The position numbers were made by a program, and so were the translations under genes. A stretch of 64,000 bases of DNA from Nicotiana tabacum (taxonomy: Eukaryota > Streptophyta > Magnoliopsida > Solanales > Solanaceae). Below the pieces are notes generated by a model that made no database searches, was not told the origin of the DNA, and saw nothing but the letters and a program-made list of their open reading frames with translations. Shown here in pieces: positions 22,601 through 34,202 of the stretch. Location: the NCBI RefSeq assembly GCF_000715075.1, contig NC_134097.1:63707190-63771189 (forward strand), in the 5' to 3' direction. Numbering within the stretch: the stretch's first letter is position 1; the number at the start of each line of letters is the position of its first letter.

Positions 22601-23120
22601 TTATGTGTCTAAATTATGTATAGCCATTGAATCGAAACTCATTTCTAACTCATCTTCATATAGATCTTGAGCATCTTGATAATTTAGGTTGTCTTCATAG
22701 TTATCATCTTCTCCTAAACTTTGGGTCCTTTCTGGATTTGGACTTGGATTTGGACTGGGACTTGGACTTGGATTCTTAACCATATGTTTGTCTTGTTCTT
22801 CTTTTTCTTGAAAAAAGTTTTCTAATGTCTGTTTGATTATATTTTTTCATTTTTTTTCTTTTTTGAAATTATACTCTTCTTTTTTAACGCTTCTCCCTGT
22901 GTTAATGTTATGAGTAGTCTTTTTCTCGATGAACCTTCATCTTTACTTTTTGGCAAAGTGACAGCCATAAACGGATTTGATATGTCTTTACCGGTACCGT
23001 TTGAACCTGACTAGCTGTATCATTATCCGATACAGTGGATCTTGCTGCATTCATTGGGGAATGCACACCCTTCTCATCCATTTTTGTTTGAGATGGAGAA
23101 CTCTGTTTTGGATTGTTCAT
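22601..23120 (-). pseudogene. decayed tail of a viral ORF (unassigned)
   Basis: Coding-looking sequence in at least two frames. MNNPKQSSPSQTKMDEKGVH starts at 23120. After a frameshift near 22975 another frame gives NPFMAVTLPKSKDEGSSRKR, and a last segment (22783-22601) is rich in SPNP repeats and acidic residues. Its position just before the promoter matches the last ORF of a pararetrovirus (the transactivator/inclusion protein in related genera), but I see no diagnostic motif. Confidence 0.35.
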
Positions 23121-23907
23121 CTCTGTGTCTTGTTGAGAAATAACTTGAGTCTAGGATAATTCAAATCTCAACGCTTGTACTCTGTGTTCATTCCTTTACC
23201 TGCTCCATAAGTTTAGTGTCACGACCCAGATTTCCCCACCATCGGGAGTCGTGATGGCGCCTACTAACGGAGCTAGGCCAGCCAAACTTTAAACATTCTC
23301 TGATAACTTCTCAACAATATCCATATACGAAAGCAATTAAATAAATAAAAAAAAATGGAAGACTTTAAGTTTATAAAACTGAAATTCAAATGAGGAAGTT
23401 TAAGACAAATCTCTACCTAAAATCTGGTGTCACTAACTCACGGACTGCTAAAGAGTGCTACAAACAAGTTTGAATGGAAATACAAAATATTTGTCTCGGT
23501 ACAATGAAGACAAACTAAAGATGGAGAAGGACTTCGGCCTGCGAACGTCAGCTAGGCTACCTTGAAGTCTCTGGACAGAAGTCAGCTCCCGATCAATACG
23601 CTACTGCTGCGGTCCTAAAGTTGCTCCGGTACCGTAATCTGTGCAAAAAGCATAGAAGTGCAGCATCAGTACAACCGACCCCATGTGCTGGTAAGTGCCT
23701 GGCCTAACCCCGGCGAGGTAATGACGAGGCTAGGACCAGACTCCAGATAAACCTGAGCAGATATATAATATGTTGCGGAAAATAAACAGGAAAGAGCAGT
23801 TTAAAATGGGAGGGGTACATGCTTCGGGGAAACATATCAAGACCAACAAAAGAAACTTATTAAAATATGAAAGGACAGCTCAATACCTACAACGATACAA
23901 TAACAAT

Positions 23908-24200
23908 ACTGTTGCGGCATGCAACCCGATCCCTTATCATTTAACATTATTGCGGCGTGCAACCCGATCCACATATATATATAGCTGTTGCGGCGTGCAA
24001 CCTGATCCAATATAATATTTTTGTGGCGTGCAACCGGATCCAATATATATATATAGCAGTTGCGGCGTGCAACCCGATCCAATTCATCATATCCTGTGGT
24101 AGGCATACCACCCGCTCCCATTTCATCATATCCTGTGGTAGGCGTACCACCCGCTCCCATTTCATTATCTTGTGGTAGGCGTACCACCCGCTCCCATTTT
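23908..24200 (-). repeat. two mini-hairpin arrays in the Z LTR
   Basis: Five units of about 37 bp carry GTTGCGGCGTGCAACCCGATCC-like cores (for example 23948, 23987, 24058), each able to form GTTGC/GCAAC stems. Three further units (24095, 24134, 24171) carry TGTGGTAGGCGTACCACCCG, with GGTA/TACC stems. Arrays with the same layout but other sequences occur in the W, X and Y LTRs. Confidence 0.8.
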
Positions 24201-24291
24201 AGTTCATCAATATCATCGATGAAAACAATCACGAACAAATCCAAATAGGGAACGTAAGGAATATACTGACTTCCCGGCAAGGGAGATACAG

Positions 24292-24470
24292 CTATAACCA
24301 AACTTGTTACCACCTAACTACCTCAGCTACATCTAGACTTGTTACAACGCCTAACTACCTCAGCTATAACCAAACTTGTTACAATACCTAACTACCTCAG
24401 CTATAACCAAACTCGTTACAACATCTACTACTTCAGCTATAACTAAACTTATTACAACACCTAACACAAA
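24292..24470 (-). repeat. 37-bp tandem repeat, about 4.5 units
   Basis: On the plus strand the unit contains ACTTGTTACAACACCTAACT and CCTCAGCTATAACCAA. Units differ by a few bases. Non-coding. Confidence 0.85.
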
Positions 24471-25430
24471 GAATCATCAACCTAAGCATCCGTAATATCA
24501 AATAAGAACACAATGCAAGGGAACCACAACTCGACAATAGCCCGGCAAGGGTGCAACGTGATAATCTCTTCCCTTTCTCATTTTTACTTCACAACTCCCT
24601 TCACCACTTGAGCCAAAACTCTAGAGTTTCAATTATCACTTATACTTTCACAATTCGTTACACAACTGGAGTCAACGCTCCTCAATGTTTATAGGTCACA
24701 ATTCTTTCCACAACTTTACACAACAAAAATAGAAATCTTCATCAAGGCATGAATAATACAACAAAATCATGGAAATCACAATATAAGACTCACGGTCATG
24801 CTTGTCACCAACGTATAGATACTCGTCACCTTGCCTATACGTCGTACTCAACAAGAAGCAAGTAGCAGATATGACTCAACTCCTAATCTCTCAAGCTAAG
24901 GTTAGACCGAACACTTACCTCGAATGCTCCAACTCAAGTCTCGATTATAGCTTTACCTCTTGATTCACCACCCAACCGCTCGAATCTAGTCACAAATTGC
25001 TTGAATGCATTAATAATTACTATTGGAACTAACCCCAATGCATAAAAATAGTTTTTACAAGGTTTTCCCAAAAAGGTCAAAAATACCTCCGGACCCACGT
25101 GGTCGAAACTCGAGGTTCGGACCAAAACCCGGTTGCCCATTCTCCCACGAATCTAAAGATATGTTTTTTTTTGAAATCGTACCCCAAATTTAGGTCCAAC
25201 TTCTCAATTTGTAGAAAACCTAGGTTCTACCCAAAACACCCAATTTTCCCATGAAAATATTTGATTTGAAGTTGAAATCATGTTAAGAAGTGAAGAAATT
25301 AAGTTAGAAATCACTTACCAATGGTTTTGGAGAAGAAAAGTTGTTTGGAAAATCGCCTCTTAGGTTTTGGGTTTTTGAAAAGTAGAACAATGATTGAAAG
25401 TCCAGAATATATATACTTTTGCTGGGGGCT

Positions 25431-25639
25431 GGCGCGGACCGCGCAGAAATGTACCGCGGTCGCGCCGAGGGAGGGAAGAAGTGACCTTTCTCTAAACCCA
25501 CCCAGCGCGGACTGCACTGATTTGGTGCGCGGCCGCGCTGGTCGACTCTCTGAACTCCACCACGCGGACCGCACTGAAAAGCACCGCGGCCGCGTGGCTG
25601 CCAGTGCGGACCGCGCGGAAATGACCACGGCCGCACTGG
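25431..25639 (-). other. four consecutive GC-rich stem-loops with co-varying arms
   Basis: Stem arms: 25431-25443 with 25455-25466; CCAGCGCGG 25502-25510 with CCGCGCTGG 25533-25541; CCACGCGG 25560-25567 with CCGCGTGG 25590-25597; CCAGTGCGG 25601-25609 with CCGCACTGG 25631-25639. Each loop has a similar core (GCGGACYGC...). Arm sequences differ between units, yet both arms change together. This is very GC-rich within an A/T-rich LTR. Confidence 0.85.
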
Positions 25640-26364
25640 GGCCTGCAACATCTGAACCTGCATTTTTAAGCCTAAGACCTTCCGGGCCCCACTCAAAAAC
25701 TCACCCGAGCCCTCGGGGCTCCAAACCAAACATTCATATGATCTCAAAAACACTTTACAGACTTACTCGTGCGATCAAATCGCCAAAATAACATCATATA
25801 CATAGGATCAAGCCTCAAAACTCATGATTTTCTTTCAACTTTCATAAAACTCAAATTCCCCATTTTAAGTCCGAAACACGTCATATGACGTCCGTTTTTA
25901 GCCAAACTTTACAGATAGTGCTTAAAATATATTTAAGACTCGTACCGGGCATCGGAACCAAAATACGAGCCCGATACCACAATTTTCTGATAAATTTTCT
26001 TCTTCATTTCCTTAATAAATTTCAGGAAACAATTTCACACCAAAAATTTATTTCTCGGGCTTGGGACCTCGGAATTTGATTCCGGGCACACGCCCAAGTC
26101 CCATATTTTTCTACGGACCCTCCGGGACCGTCGAATCACAGGTCCGGGTTCGTTTACCCAAAATGTTGACCGAAGTCAATATTATGCATATTTATATCAA
26201 AATTCATCAAATTTCTTACATAATTTGCATATTTCAACATAAAAGCTTTCCGGCTACGCACCTGGACTGCGCACGCAAATTGAGGAAACTAAAAGCGAGA
26301 TTTTCAAGTCCTCGGAAGCACGGAACAAGGAAGAATTATGATGATGACCCTTTGGGTCGTCACA

Positions 26365-26380
26365 TTCTCCACCTCTAAAA
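26365..26380 (-). promoter_or_regulatory. polypurine tract of element Z
   Basis: Minus strand TTTTAGAGGTGGAGAA directly before the LTR start TGTGACGACC. The same tract precedes the W LTR at 34188-34202. The pol stop codon (TAG, 26375-26377) lies inside it. Confidence 0.8.
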
Positions 26381-28402
26381 CAACCGTTTGTCCTCGAACG
26401 GACAAAAGAAAGAAGTACCTGAGTCGGGAAATAAATGAGGATAACGGCTCCGCATATCGGACTCGAACTCCCAGGTCGATGCTTCAGGAGGCTGACCTCT
26501 CCACTGAACACGCACCGAAGGAAAACTCTTCGACCTCAACTGTCAAACCTGCCGGTCTACAATAGCCACCGGCCCCTCCTCATATGACAGATCCTTGTCC
26601 AATTGGACAGTGCTGAAATCTAACACGTGCGATGGATCGCCGTGATACTTCCAGAGCATAGATACATGAAACACTGGATGCACAGCTGCCAAGCTAGGCG
26701 GCAAAGCAAGTCTATATGCCACCTCTCCCACACGCTCAAGGATCTCAAATGCGCCAATGAACCTAGGGCTAAGCTTGCCCTTCTTCCCAAATTGCATCAC
26801 GCCCTTCATAGGTGACCCACGGAGCAACAGTCGTTCACCAACCATGAAAGCAATATCTCGGACCTTGCGGTCTGCATAGCTCTTCTGCCTAGACTGAGCT
26901 GTCTGAAGTCTATCCTAAATGATCTTGACCTTATCCAAGGCCTCCTGAACTAGGTCTGTACCCAATAACCGAGCCTCTCCCAGCTCAAACCATCTGACTG
27001 GGGACCGACACTGCCTACCATACAACGCCTCATACGGAGCCATCTGAATGCTGGACTGGTAGCTGTTGTTGTAGGCAAACTCTGCTAAAGGCAAGAACTG
27101 GTCCCACGAGCCTCCGAAGTCAATGACACAGGCTCTGAGCATATCCTCTAATATCTGAATAGTCCTCTCGGACTGACCGTTCGTCTGGGGATAAAATGCT
27201 GTGCTCAACTAAACCTAGGTGCCCAACTCTTGCTGAACCGCTCTCCAGAAATGCGAGGTAAATTTCGGACCTCGGTCCGAGATGATAGACATAGGCACCC
27301 CATGAAGGCGAACGGTCTCCCTGATATAAATCTCAGCTACTCTCTCGGAAGAATAGGCGGTGGCAACCGGAACAAAATGCGCTGACTTGGTCAGCCTATC
27401 TACAATAACCCAAACCGCATCAAACTTCTTCCGAGTCATCGGAAGTCCAGTAACAAAATCCATAGTAATCCTCTCCCACTTCCACTCGGGAAGCTCAATC
27501 CTCTGAAATAAACCACCAGGCCTCTGATGCTCGTACTTAACTTGCTGACAGTTCAAACAACGAGCCACATATGCAACAATGTCTTTCTTCATTATGCGCC
27601 ACCAATAGTGTTGCCTCAAATCCTGATACATCTTCGCGGCACCCGGATGAATAGAATACCGAGAACTATGGGCCTCCGCTAAGATCAACTCTCGAATCCC
27701 ATCAACATTGGGCACACAAACTCGCCCCTGCAATCTCAATACACCATCGTCATCTAAGGTTACTTTCTTGGCACCTCCACACTGCACTGTGTCTCTCAAG
27801 ACACACAGATGGGGATCTTCGAACTGCCGATCGCGGATACTCTCCAATAACGAAGAACGAGCGACCGTGCAAGCTAATACTCGACTAGGCTCAGAAATGT
27901 CCAACCTCACAAAATGATTGGCCAAAGCATGATCGTCCAAAGCAAGCGGTCTCTCACCGACCGAAATATAAGCAAGACTACCCATGCTGACTGGCTTCCT
28001 ACTCAAGGCATCGGCTACCACATTGGCCTTTCCCGGGTGATATAAGATAGTGACGTCGTAATCTTTCAACAATTCCAACCACCTCCTCTGCCTCAAATTC
28101 AACTCCTTTTGCTTGAACAAATACTGAAGACTCTTATGATCCATGAACACCTCACATGTCACACCATATAAATAATGCCTCCAAATCTTCAAAGCATGAA
28201 CGATGGCTGCCAACTCCAAATCATGCACTGGATAGTTCTTCTCATGAACCTTCAACTGCCTCAAAGCATAGGCAATGACCTTGCCATCCTGCATCAACAC
28301 TGCACCAAGTCCAATACGAGATGCATCACAATAGACTGTATAGGGCCCTGAACCCGTGGGCAAAACCAACACCGGTGCCGTAGTCAGAGCTGTCTTGAGC
28401 CT
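26375..28402 (-). pseudogene. pol: RNase H, integrase and chromodomain-like tail of element Z
   Basis: RNase H ([47 protein letters not shown]) is followed by integrase. The zinc-binding region [10 protein letters not shown] ... CLNCQQ is at about 27520-27670, the core has [10 protein letters not shown] and [11 protein letters not shown], and QTNGQSERTIQILEDMLRAC carries the catalytic Glu. A C-terminal segment RKLRSKxFPSVRVQWRGQPP-like resembles the chromodomain tail of Tekay elements that targets heterochromatin. In-frame stops, with no frameshift: TAG near 27215 and 27209, TAG near 26912, TGA at 26543. Most are explained by C-to-T in CAG or CGA codons. It ends at 26375. Confidence 0.9.
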
Positions 28403-30060
28403 CTAAAAGCTCGCCTCACACTCGTCTGACCATCTGAACTGGGCACCTTTCTGGGTCAACCTGGTCATCGGGGCTACAATAGATGAGAACCCCTCCACGA
28501 ACCGACAATAGTAACCTGCCAATCCCAAGAAACTCCGAATCTCTGTGGCTGATGCTAGTCTAGGCCAGTTCTTGACTGCCTCAATCTTTTTTGGATCAAC
28601 CTGAATACCCTCTACTGAAACAACATGACCCAGGAATGCAACAGAACTCAACCAGAACTCGCACTTCGAAAACTTCGCGTATAACTGACTATCCTTCAGA
28701 GTCTGAAAAATCACTCTGAGGTGTTGCTCATGCTCCTCCTGACTGCGGGAGTATATCAGAATATCATCAATGAAGACTATCACGAATGAGTCCAAGTAAG
28801 GCCTGAACACTCGGTTCATCAATTCCATAAAGGCTGCTGGGGCATTGGTCAACCCAAATGACATAATGAAGAACTCATAATGCCCGTACCGAGTGCAGAA
28901 TGCTGTCTTAGGGACATCAGATGCCCTAATCTTCAACTGATGGTAGCCAGATCTCAAGTCAATTTTTTAGAATACCTTGGTACCCTGAAGCTGATCGAAC
29001 AAATCATCAATCCTCGGCAGTGGATACTTATTCTTAATTGTAACCTTGTTCAGTTGCCGGTAATCAATGCACATTCTCATCGAACCATCCTTTTTCTTAA
29101 CAAACAACACCGGCGCACCCCAAGGCAAAACACTGGGTCTAATGAAACCTTTCTCAAGCAAACCTTGCAACTGTTCCTTTCACTCTTTCAACTACGGCGG
29201 GGCCATACGATATGGCGGGATAGAAATGGGCTGAGTGCCCAGAGCCAAATCAATACAAAAGTCGATATCCCTGTCGGGGGGCATACCCGACAGGTCTGAA
29301 GGGAAAACCTCAGGAAACTCCCAAACAATGGGCACAGAATCAATAAAAGGGACCTCCGCGCTAGAATCGCGAATATACGCCAAATAGGCCAAACATCCCT
29401 TCTTGACCATACACCGAGCCTTCACATACGAGACAACACTAAGGGTACAATGACCAGAAGTCCCTCTCCACTCTAAACGGGGTAAATCAGGTAAGGCTAA
29501 GGTCACGGTCTTGGCATGGCAATCCAAGATATCATGGTACGGGGACAACCAATCCATCCCCAATATAACGTCGAAGTCCACCATATCTAAGAGCAATAAG
29601 TCAACACGGTTCTCAAGACCCTCAAATACTACTACACAGGAACGATGCACTCAGTTGACCACTATAGAATCACCCACCGGTATAGATACATATACAGGAA
29701 CACCCAAGGCATCGCTAGGCATAACCAAGTAGGGTGCAAAATAGGATGACACATACGAATACGTAGACCCAGGGTCAAATAGCACTGAAGCACCTCTATC
29801 ACAGACCGGAATAGTACCTGTGATGACAGCATCGGAAGACTCATCCTCTGGCCTGGCTGGCAAAGCATAACACTGGGGCTGAGCCCCACCACCCTGAACT
29901 GCCTCTCTGGAACGGCCTGCTGCTGGTTGGCCTCCACCTCTAGAACCTCTACCTCCACCTCTAGCACCTCTGCCCCTGCCTCTAGTTGGCTGGGCGGCCT
30001 GCGGAGCCTCTGGTGCTTGAATCATAGCTCGAGGACCCTGCTGCTGCGGCTGTGCACCCC
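28403..30060 (-). pseudogene. pol: protease and reverse transcriptase of element Z
   Basis: The protease segment has the DPGS active site (VLFDPGSTYSYVSSYF, about 29770) followed by FDVILGMDWLSPYH. RT has [63 protein letters not shown] and an intact FIDD catalytic motif at about 28765. The frame is continuous but interrupted: TGA at 29651, TAG and TGA near 29192-29180, TAA at 28967, and TAG at 28403 just before RNase H. Without the stops this would be a normal-length pol. Confidence 0.9.
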
Positions 30061-31383
30061 TCAATCTCGGGCAAGCTCTCCTGATGTGACCATACTCACC
30101 ACACTCGTAGCACCCACCTGACTGCTGCAGCCGAGAGGGCTGAGGCTGACCCCGTTGACCTGAATGACCTCATTGAAAGCTCTGAAGCAGTGGTGCACTA
30201 ATAGGCTACTGATCCGAATAGTGCTGCTGAGAACCACTACCGCCCGAAGTACCGTGTGAGACCTGGAGTGCTGACTGAAAGGGTCTAGGGGGATGGCCTC
30301 TACCATATGAATCTCTACCTCCAGACGAGGTACCACTGAATCTGCCTGAATGACGAGGCCTCTTATCAGACCCATGACCACCTCCCTGTGACAGAACCAT
30401 CTCAACTCTACGGGCCACATTGGCCGCCTCCTAAAATGTGATCTCGCTCCCGGCCTCCTTGGCCATCTGAAGACGAATCGGGTGAATAAGACCATCAATA
30501 AACCTCCTCACCCTCTCTCTCTCTCAGTGGGAAGTATGATGAGAGCATGGTGAGCTAGATCGATGAACCTGGTCTCATACTGGGTAACAGTCATGGAACC
30601 CTGCTAGAGGCGCTCAAACTGCCTCCGATAGGCCTCTCTCTGGGTAACAGGGAGAAACTTCTCCAGAAACAATACCATAAACTGCTCCCAAGTCAAAGAT
30701 GGCAATCCGGCTTGTCTCACTAAGCAATAATCCCTCCACCAAGTCTTGGTGGATCCAGACAAACGAAATGTAGCGAAATTAACCCCATTGGTCTCAACAA
30801 TACCCATGTTCCTGAGAACCTCGTGGCAGCTGTCTAGATAATCCTAGGGATCCTCAGTAGATGCTCCGCTAAAAGTAGAAGTGAATAGCTTGGTGAATCT
30901 GCCCAGTATCCACAAAGCATCGACGGACATAGTCGCTCCATCGCCGGTCCGAGCTATGACACCCGGCTGAACTACTCCAACTGGCTGAACTGCTGGAGTC
31001 TGAGTCTGGGGAGCTACCTGCTCCGGAGTGCGTGTAGCAGGAGTCTGAGCCCCTCCTCTAGCCTGAGAAGTGGCTGGTGCTACTGGAAGCAAACACGCTC
31101 GGGTGACACTCTCCATGAGGCCTACCAATCGGACCAGAGCATCATGAAGAACTGGAGTGGCAATGAAGCCCTCTGGGACCTGAGCTGGGCCCACTAGAGC
31201 TGCTGGAGCTGGAATCCCATAATCATAGTCAGCATGAGGCTCCACCTATGGGATTGCTGCTTGGGGCTGGGCTCTACCCCGACCTCGGCCTCTAGAATGG
31301 CCTCGCCCTCTACCCCTAATAGGGGCTGCTGCTGGGGGCTCGGGCTGCTGCGCGGTAGAAGGGGAAGCACGTGTTCTCGCCAT
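30061..31383 (-). pseudogene. gag: gag of element Z
   Basis: ATG 31383 opens MARTRASPSTAQQPEPPAAA, then an R/G-rich stretch, a low-complexity linker, the capsid domain (FTKLFTSTFSGASTEDP; STKTWWRDYC; WEQFMVLFLEKFLP) and an R/G/Q-rich tail with a C-X2-C-X4-H-X4-C zinc knuckle (CYECGEYGHIRRAC) at about 30070-30115. In-frame TAG at 31246, 30844, 30604, 30432 and 30206, TGA near 30172, and one frameshift in a CT run near 30510. Runs in frame into the protease. Confidence 0.88.
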
Positions 31384-31579
31384 CTGCGAAAGAACAGAGT
31401 AGAACAACAATCAGTGTTGATAAACAGAATCGCACGACAAGAAAGAACAAGGTGAAATTTTTCCTAACTCTGTAGCCTCTAGGGGATAAATACAGACGTC
31501 TCCGTACCGATCCCTCAGACTCTACCGAGTTTGTCCGCGAGTTGTGAGACCTACGCAACCTAGGGCTCTGATACCAACT
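31384..31579 (-). promoter_or_regulatory. leader and tRNA-Met PBS of element Z
   Basis: PBS TGGTATCAGAGC (plus strand 31565-31576), the complement of initiator tRNA-Met, lies 3 nt from the LTR end. The leader contains the GATCGGTACGGAGACGTCTG block (minus strand, about 31500-31525) that recurs in W, X and Y. Confidence 0.85.
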
Positions 31580-32160
31580 TGTCACGACCCGGATTTCCCC
31601 ACCATCGGGAGTCGTGATGGTGCCTACTAACGGAGCTAGGCCAGCCAAACTTTAAACATTCTCTGATAACTTCTCAACAATAACCATATACGAAAGCAAT
31701 CAAATAAATAAAAAAAACGGAAAACTTTAAGTTTATAAAACTGAAATTGAAATGCGGAAGTTTAAGACAAATCTCTACCCAAAATCTGGTGTCACTAACT
31801 CACGGACTGCTAAAGAGTGCTACAAACAAGTCTGAATAGAAATACAAAATATCTGTCTCGGTACAACGAAGACAAACTAAACATGGAGAAGGACTTCGGC
31901 CTGCGAACGTCAGCTAGGCTACCTTGAAGTCTCTGGACTGAAGTCAGCTCCCGATCAATTCGCTACTGCTGCGGTCCTAAAGCTGCTCTAGTACCGTAAT
32001 CTGTGCAAAAACCATAGAAGTGCAGCATCAGCACAACCGACCCCATGTGCTGGTAAGTGCCTGGCCTAACCCCGGCGAGGTAGTGGATAGGCTAGGACCA
32101 GACTCCAGATAAACCTGAGCAGATATATAATATGTTGGGTACATGCGCAGTTTTGGGGAA
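31580..32160 (-). repeat. truncated 5' LTR of element Z
   Basis: 581 bp matching the 3' LTR from TGTCACGACC onward with several substitutions and a short internal deletion near 32136. Homology ends at GGGGAAACAT. The plus-oriented leader of remnant W follows directly. Confidence 0.85.
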
Positions 32161-32304
32161 ACATGGGAGGGGTCGGTACGGAGACGTCTGTATTTATCCC
32201 CATAGGCTACAGAGTTAGGAAAAGTTTCACTCCCATTCTTTTCTGTCGTGCGATTTTGTTCTCACTTTGCTAAATTGAAACCTCTACTCTTGTCCTTTCA
32301 CGAA

Positions 32305-32766
32305 TGGCAAAGTCACGTGCCGCTTCTTCAGCTGAATAACATCACCGACCGGTGATAGATCAATTATGTCTTCGGAGGCTTTGTGGAGGTTGGATAGGTT
32401 TCACCAAGCTATTCGCTGCCACTTTCAGCGGTACATCTTTTGAGGACCCACGAGATTATCTTGACCGCTGCTATGAAGTATTGCAGAACGTGAGAATAGT
32501 CAAAAGTGATGGGGTTGATTTTGCTATGTCTGAGATGACAAGTAGAGGTAGTGGAAAGATAATATATCTACTAGACCAGTTGTGGTTCCGACGAAAGATG
32601 CAGACGTATCAAGAGATCACCTAATAAATCATGTAGGGGTCAAGATGTTAGAGGTGGAGGTGAGACTCCTAGAGGTAGAGACCCAGTCCGTTGATATATT
32701 TTCTATGGTATGGCTGAGGTTGCTGCCCAGACAGTATCGTTATAAGTACGGTCTCGAATTATTATA
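32305..32766 (+). pseudogene. gag: gag fragment (remnant W)
   Basis: ATG 32305 starts MAKSRAASSAE and meets a stop almost at once. The capsid segment FTKLFAATFSGTSFEDPRDY (about 32395-32460) closely matches element Z gag. The segment then jumps by deletion to a short R/G-rich part before the zinc knuckle. Leader sequence 32167-32235 matches the leaders of X, Y and Z. Confidence 0.75.
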
Positions 32767-33899
32767 AAGTCAAAATTTCCTTAACTTGATTCGGTTTTGA
32801 GTATCGAGGAAAGTTCTCCTATTGTGCTCTACTTATGAGTGAGCTTCATAATTCTTAAATCTACATATGTGAATACTTCTATTGGGAGATAATATAGAAA
32901 TAGCTATGTCTATCATTATGTGTTGGTCACTAAAAATAGTTGTGAGGCTAAAAGTGACTTTTGTTAATCAATTCGATGAGTTTGATGTAATTTCTAAATA
33001 ATTGATTTCCGTTGTAAATTATATGCCCTACTGGTAAGAGGGATCATTGTATGTTGTGATTTTGTTTAACTGAAATTATTTGAAAGAAGGAAGAAAAGAA
33101 ATGAAATTTTTTAGTTGGCACAATGTGCAAATACTTGTGATTCAGAGTTGAGGATGAGATCCTCACATTTTTATATAATATGAAATATTTAAACTGGGCT
33201 ATAAGCTGCGGTGGATGTTATATAAGGACGAGGTCCTGGTGGTGAAAAATTTATGTGTTTAAATTCTTTTTTTGTAAAATTAAATTTGTGCTATAGCACT
33301 TGTAGGGAGTCATGCCTATTAGGCTTATTTGAAAATTCTTGTATGAATATCTCTGTGCATAATTTGCCAAAATTGTATTGTAACTATTGAGTTTTAGCCT
33401 ACAATGTGAGAGTCCAAGTGGCGTTAAATTGTGACTCATTAATTCGGGTAAGTAATTATAAGATCTTCATGCCTTGTTGGTAGTAAACTGGAGGTTTGAA
33501 ACGAAAGTTTGTTAATATGAGGTTAATTGGCGATGTTGTAATCTATTATGAACAACCATTAAGACCAGAGATGTGGTTATGGTCATACATATGATGCGTT
33601 TTATGTCAGATATCATTGTGATAATGCCGTGCTTGTAATGCGGAGATTAGTGTTATTGATATATACTTTGTGGTATGTTGTTGGGTTGTAGCCATATTGT
33701 TAGGAGTTGTTTTGGTGTTACTCTGACAGGTGGATATGCCCAATTATAGGGGAGACTCTGCCGAAATTTCTGCAAAATTTGGGAGTTAGAAACAAATTTG
33801 GGATATTGAGATGTGCATAGAAAGAGATAAGTTACATTATGTGTTGGAGGACATACTCTACTTCTCATTTGAGGACGAATGACCCGAAGTCGGGGAGAA
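32767..33899 (+). other. non-coding internal remnant of W
   Basis: No protein motif seen in any frame. It ends in GAGGACGAATG ... CGGGGAGAATG, the usual end of a gypsy internal region plus PPT. It is probably decayed internal sequence of the element whose LTR start follows at 33900. Confidence 0.5.
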
Positions 33900-34187
33900 T
33901 GTAATACCCCGTATTTGATGGGTGCATAAGCACGAGTTGCTATAGCCAGTCAGGACTAATCTCGTGTGTTGACGTGAAAATCGGACCTTTCTAGAAATGA
34001 TTGGAGTGTAAGAAATTTGTTTCAAAGTTTACAAATATGGATAAAGGAAATCTCAATTGAAATGGTATTGTCGGACTTATGTCGAATGTAGTAATGTGGG
34101 ATCAACCGCGAGTATACATATAAAAGTAAAATCATCAATTTGGAAACGTCAGAATAATTCTTAGTACGTTCGAGGACGAACGTTTGT
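33900..34187 (+). repeat. start of a different LTR (TGTAATACCCC type), truncated
   Basis: TGTAATACCCCGTATTTGA directly after a PPT-like CGGGGAGAA marks the beginning of an LTR. Within 300 bp the sequence turns into the 3' end of another internal region (ACGTTCGAGGACGAACG) leading to the W polypurine tract, so this LTR is truncated or recombined. Confidence 0.5.
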
Positions 34188-34202
34188 TTTAGAGGTGGAG
34201 AA
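34188..34202 (+). promoter_or_regulatory. polypurine tract of W
   Basis: TTTAGAGGTGGAGAA directly before the LTR start TGTGATGACA, as in element Z. Confidence 0.8.

Larger units (their letters stand above)
21121..23216 (-). other. endogenous pararetrovirus fragment: ORF tail, promoter, leader, first small ORFs
   Basis: Read on the minus strand, this A/T-rich island contains a diverged ORF tail (23120-22601), a duplicated promoter block, a TATA box, an AATAAA signal, a leader and small overlapping ORFs. That order matches the end and restart of a circular Caulimoviridae genome. Pararetroviral RT pieces in the same orientation at 38627-38727 and 63122-64000 support the call. Most of the RNase H and next-ORF region expected between RT and this tail is missing from the window, presumably deleted around Z/W. 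The assignment of this particular island rests on architecture, not on a strong protein match. Confidence 0.55.
23217..26364 (-). repeat. 3' LTR of element Z (3148 bp)
   Basis: On the minus strand it begins TGTGACGACCCAAAGGG and ends GGTCGTGACA. Internal features are mini-hairpin arrays (23908-24200), a 37-bp tandem repeat (24292-24470), four GC-rich stem-loops (25431-25639), and a conserved end region shared with the right LTR. Small ORFs on both strands across 25300-25790 come from the GC-rich hairpin block and I do not call them genes. Confidence 0.92.
23217..32160 (-). mobile_element. Tekay-like chromovirus (element Z), one LTR broken
   Basis: A complete 3' LTR (23217-26364), PPT, full gag-pol in pseudogene form, tRNA-Met PBS and a truncated 5' LTR (31580-32160) are all on the minus strand. 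Domain order is Gag, PR, RT, RNase H, INT, then a chromodomain-like tail, which places it with the chromoviruses, probably Tekay (Del). The right end runs into remnant W. Target-site duplication cannot be tested because the outer end of the right LTR is gone. Confidence 0.9.

Noticed and set aside
25304..25791. Overlapping 105-156 codon ORFs on both strands of the Z LTR
   Set aside because: They arise from the GC-rich, stop-poor stem-loop block. No motif, and opposite strands are equally open.
29511..29732. Plus-strand ORFs inside Z and Y gag-pol (also 28880-29299, 52084-52407, 53789-54022)
   Set aside because: They are antisense to well-supported retrotransposon coding regions.
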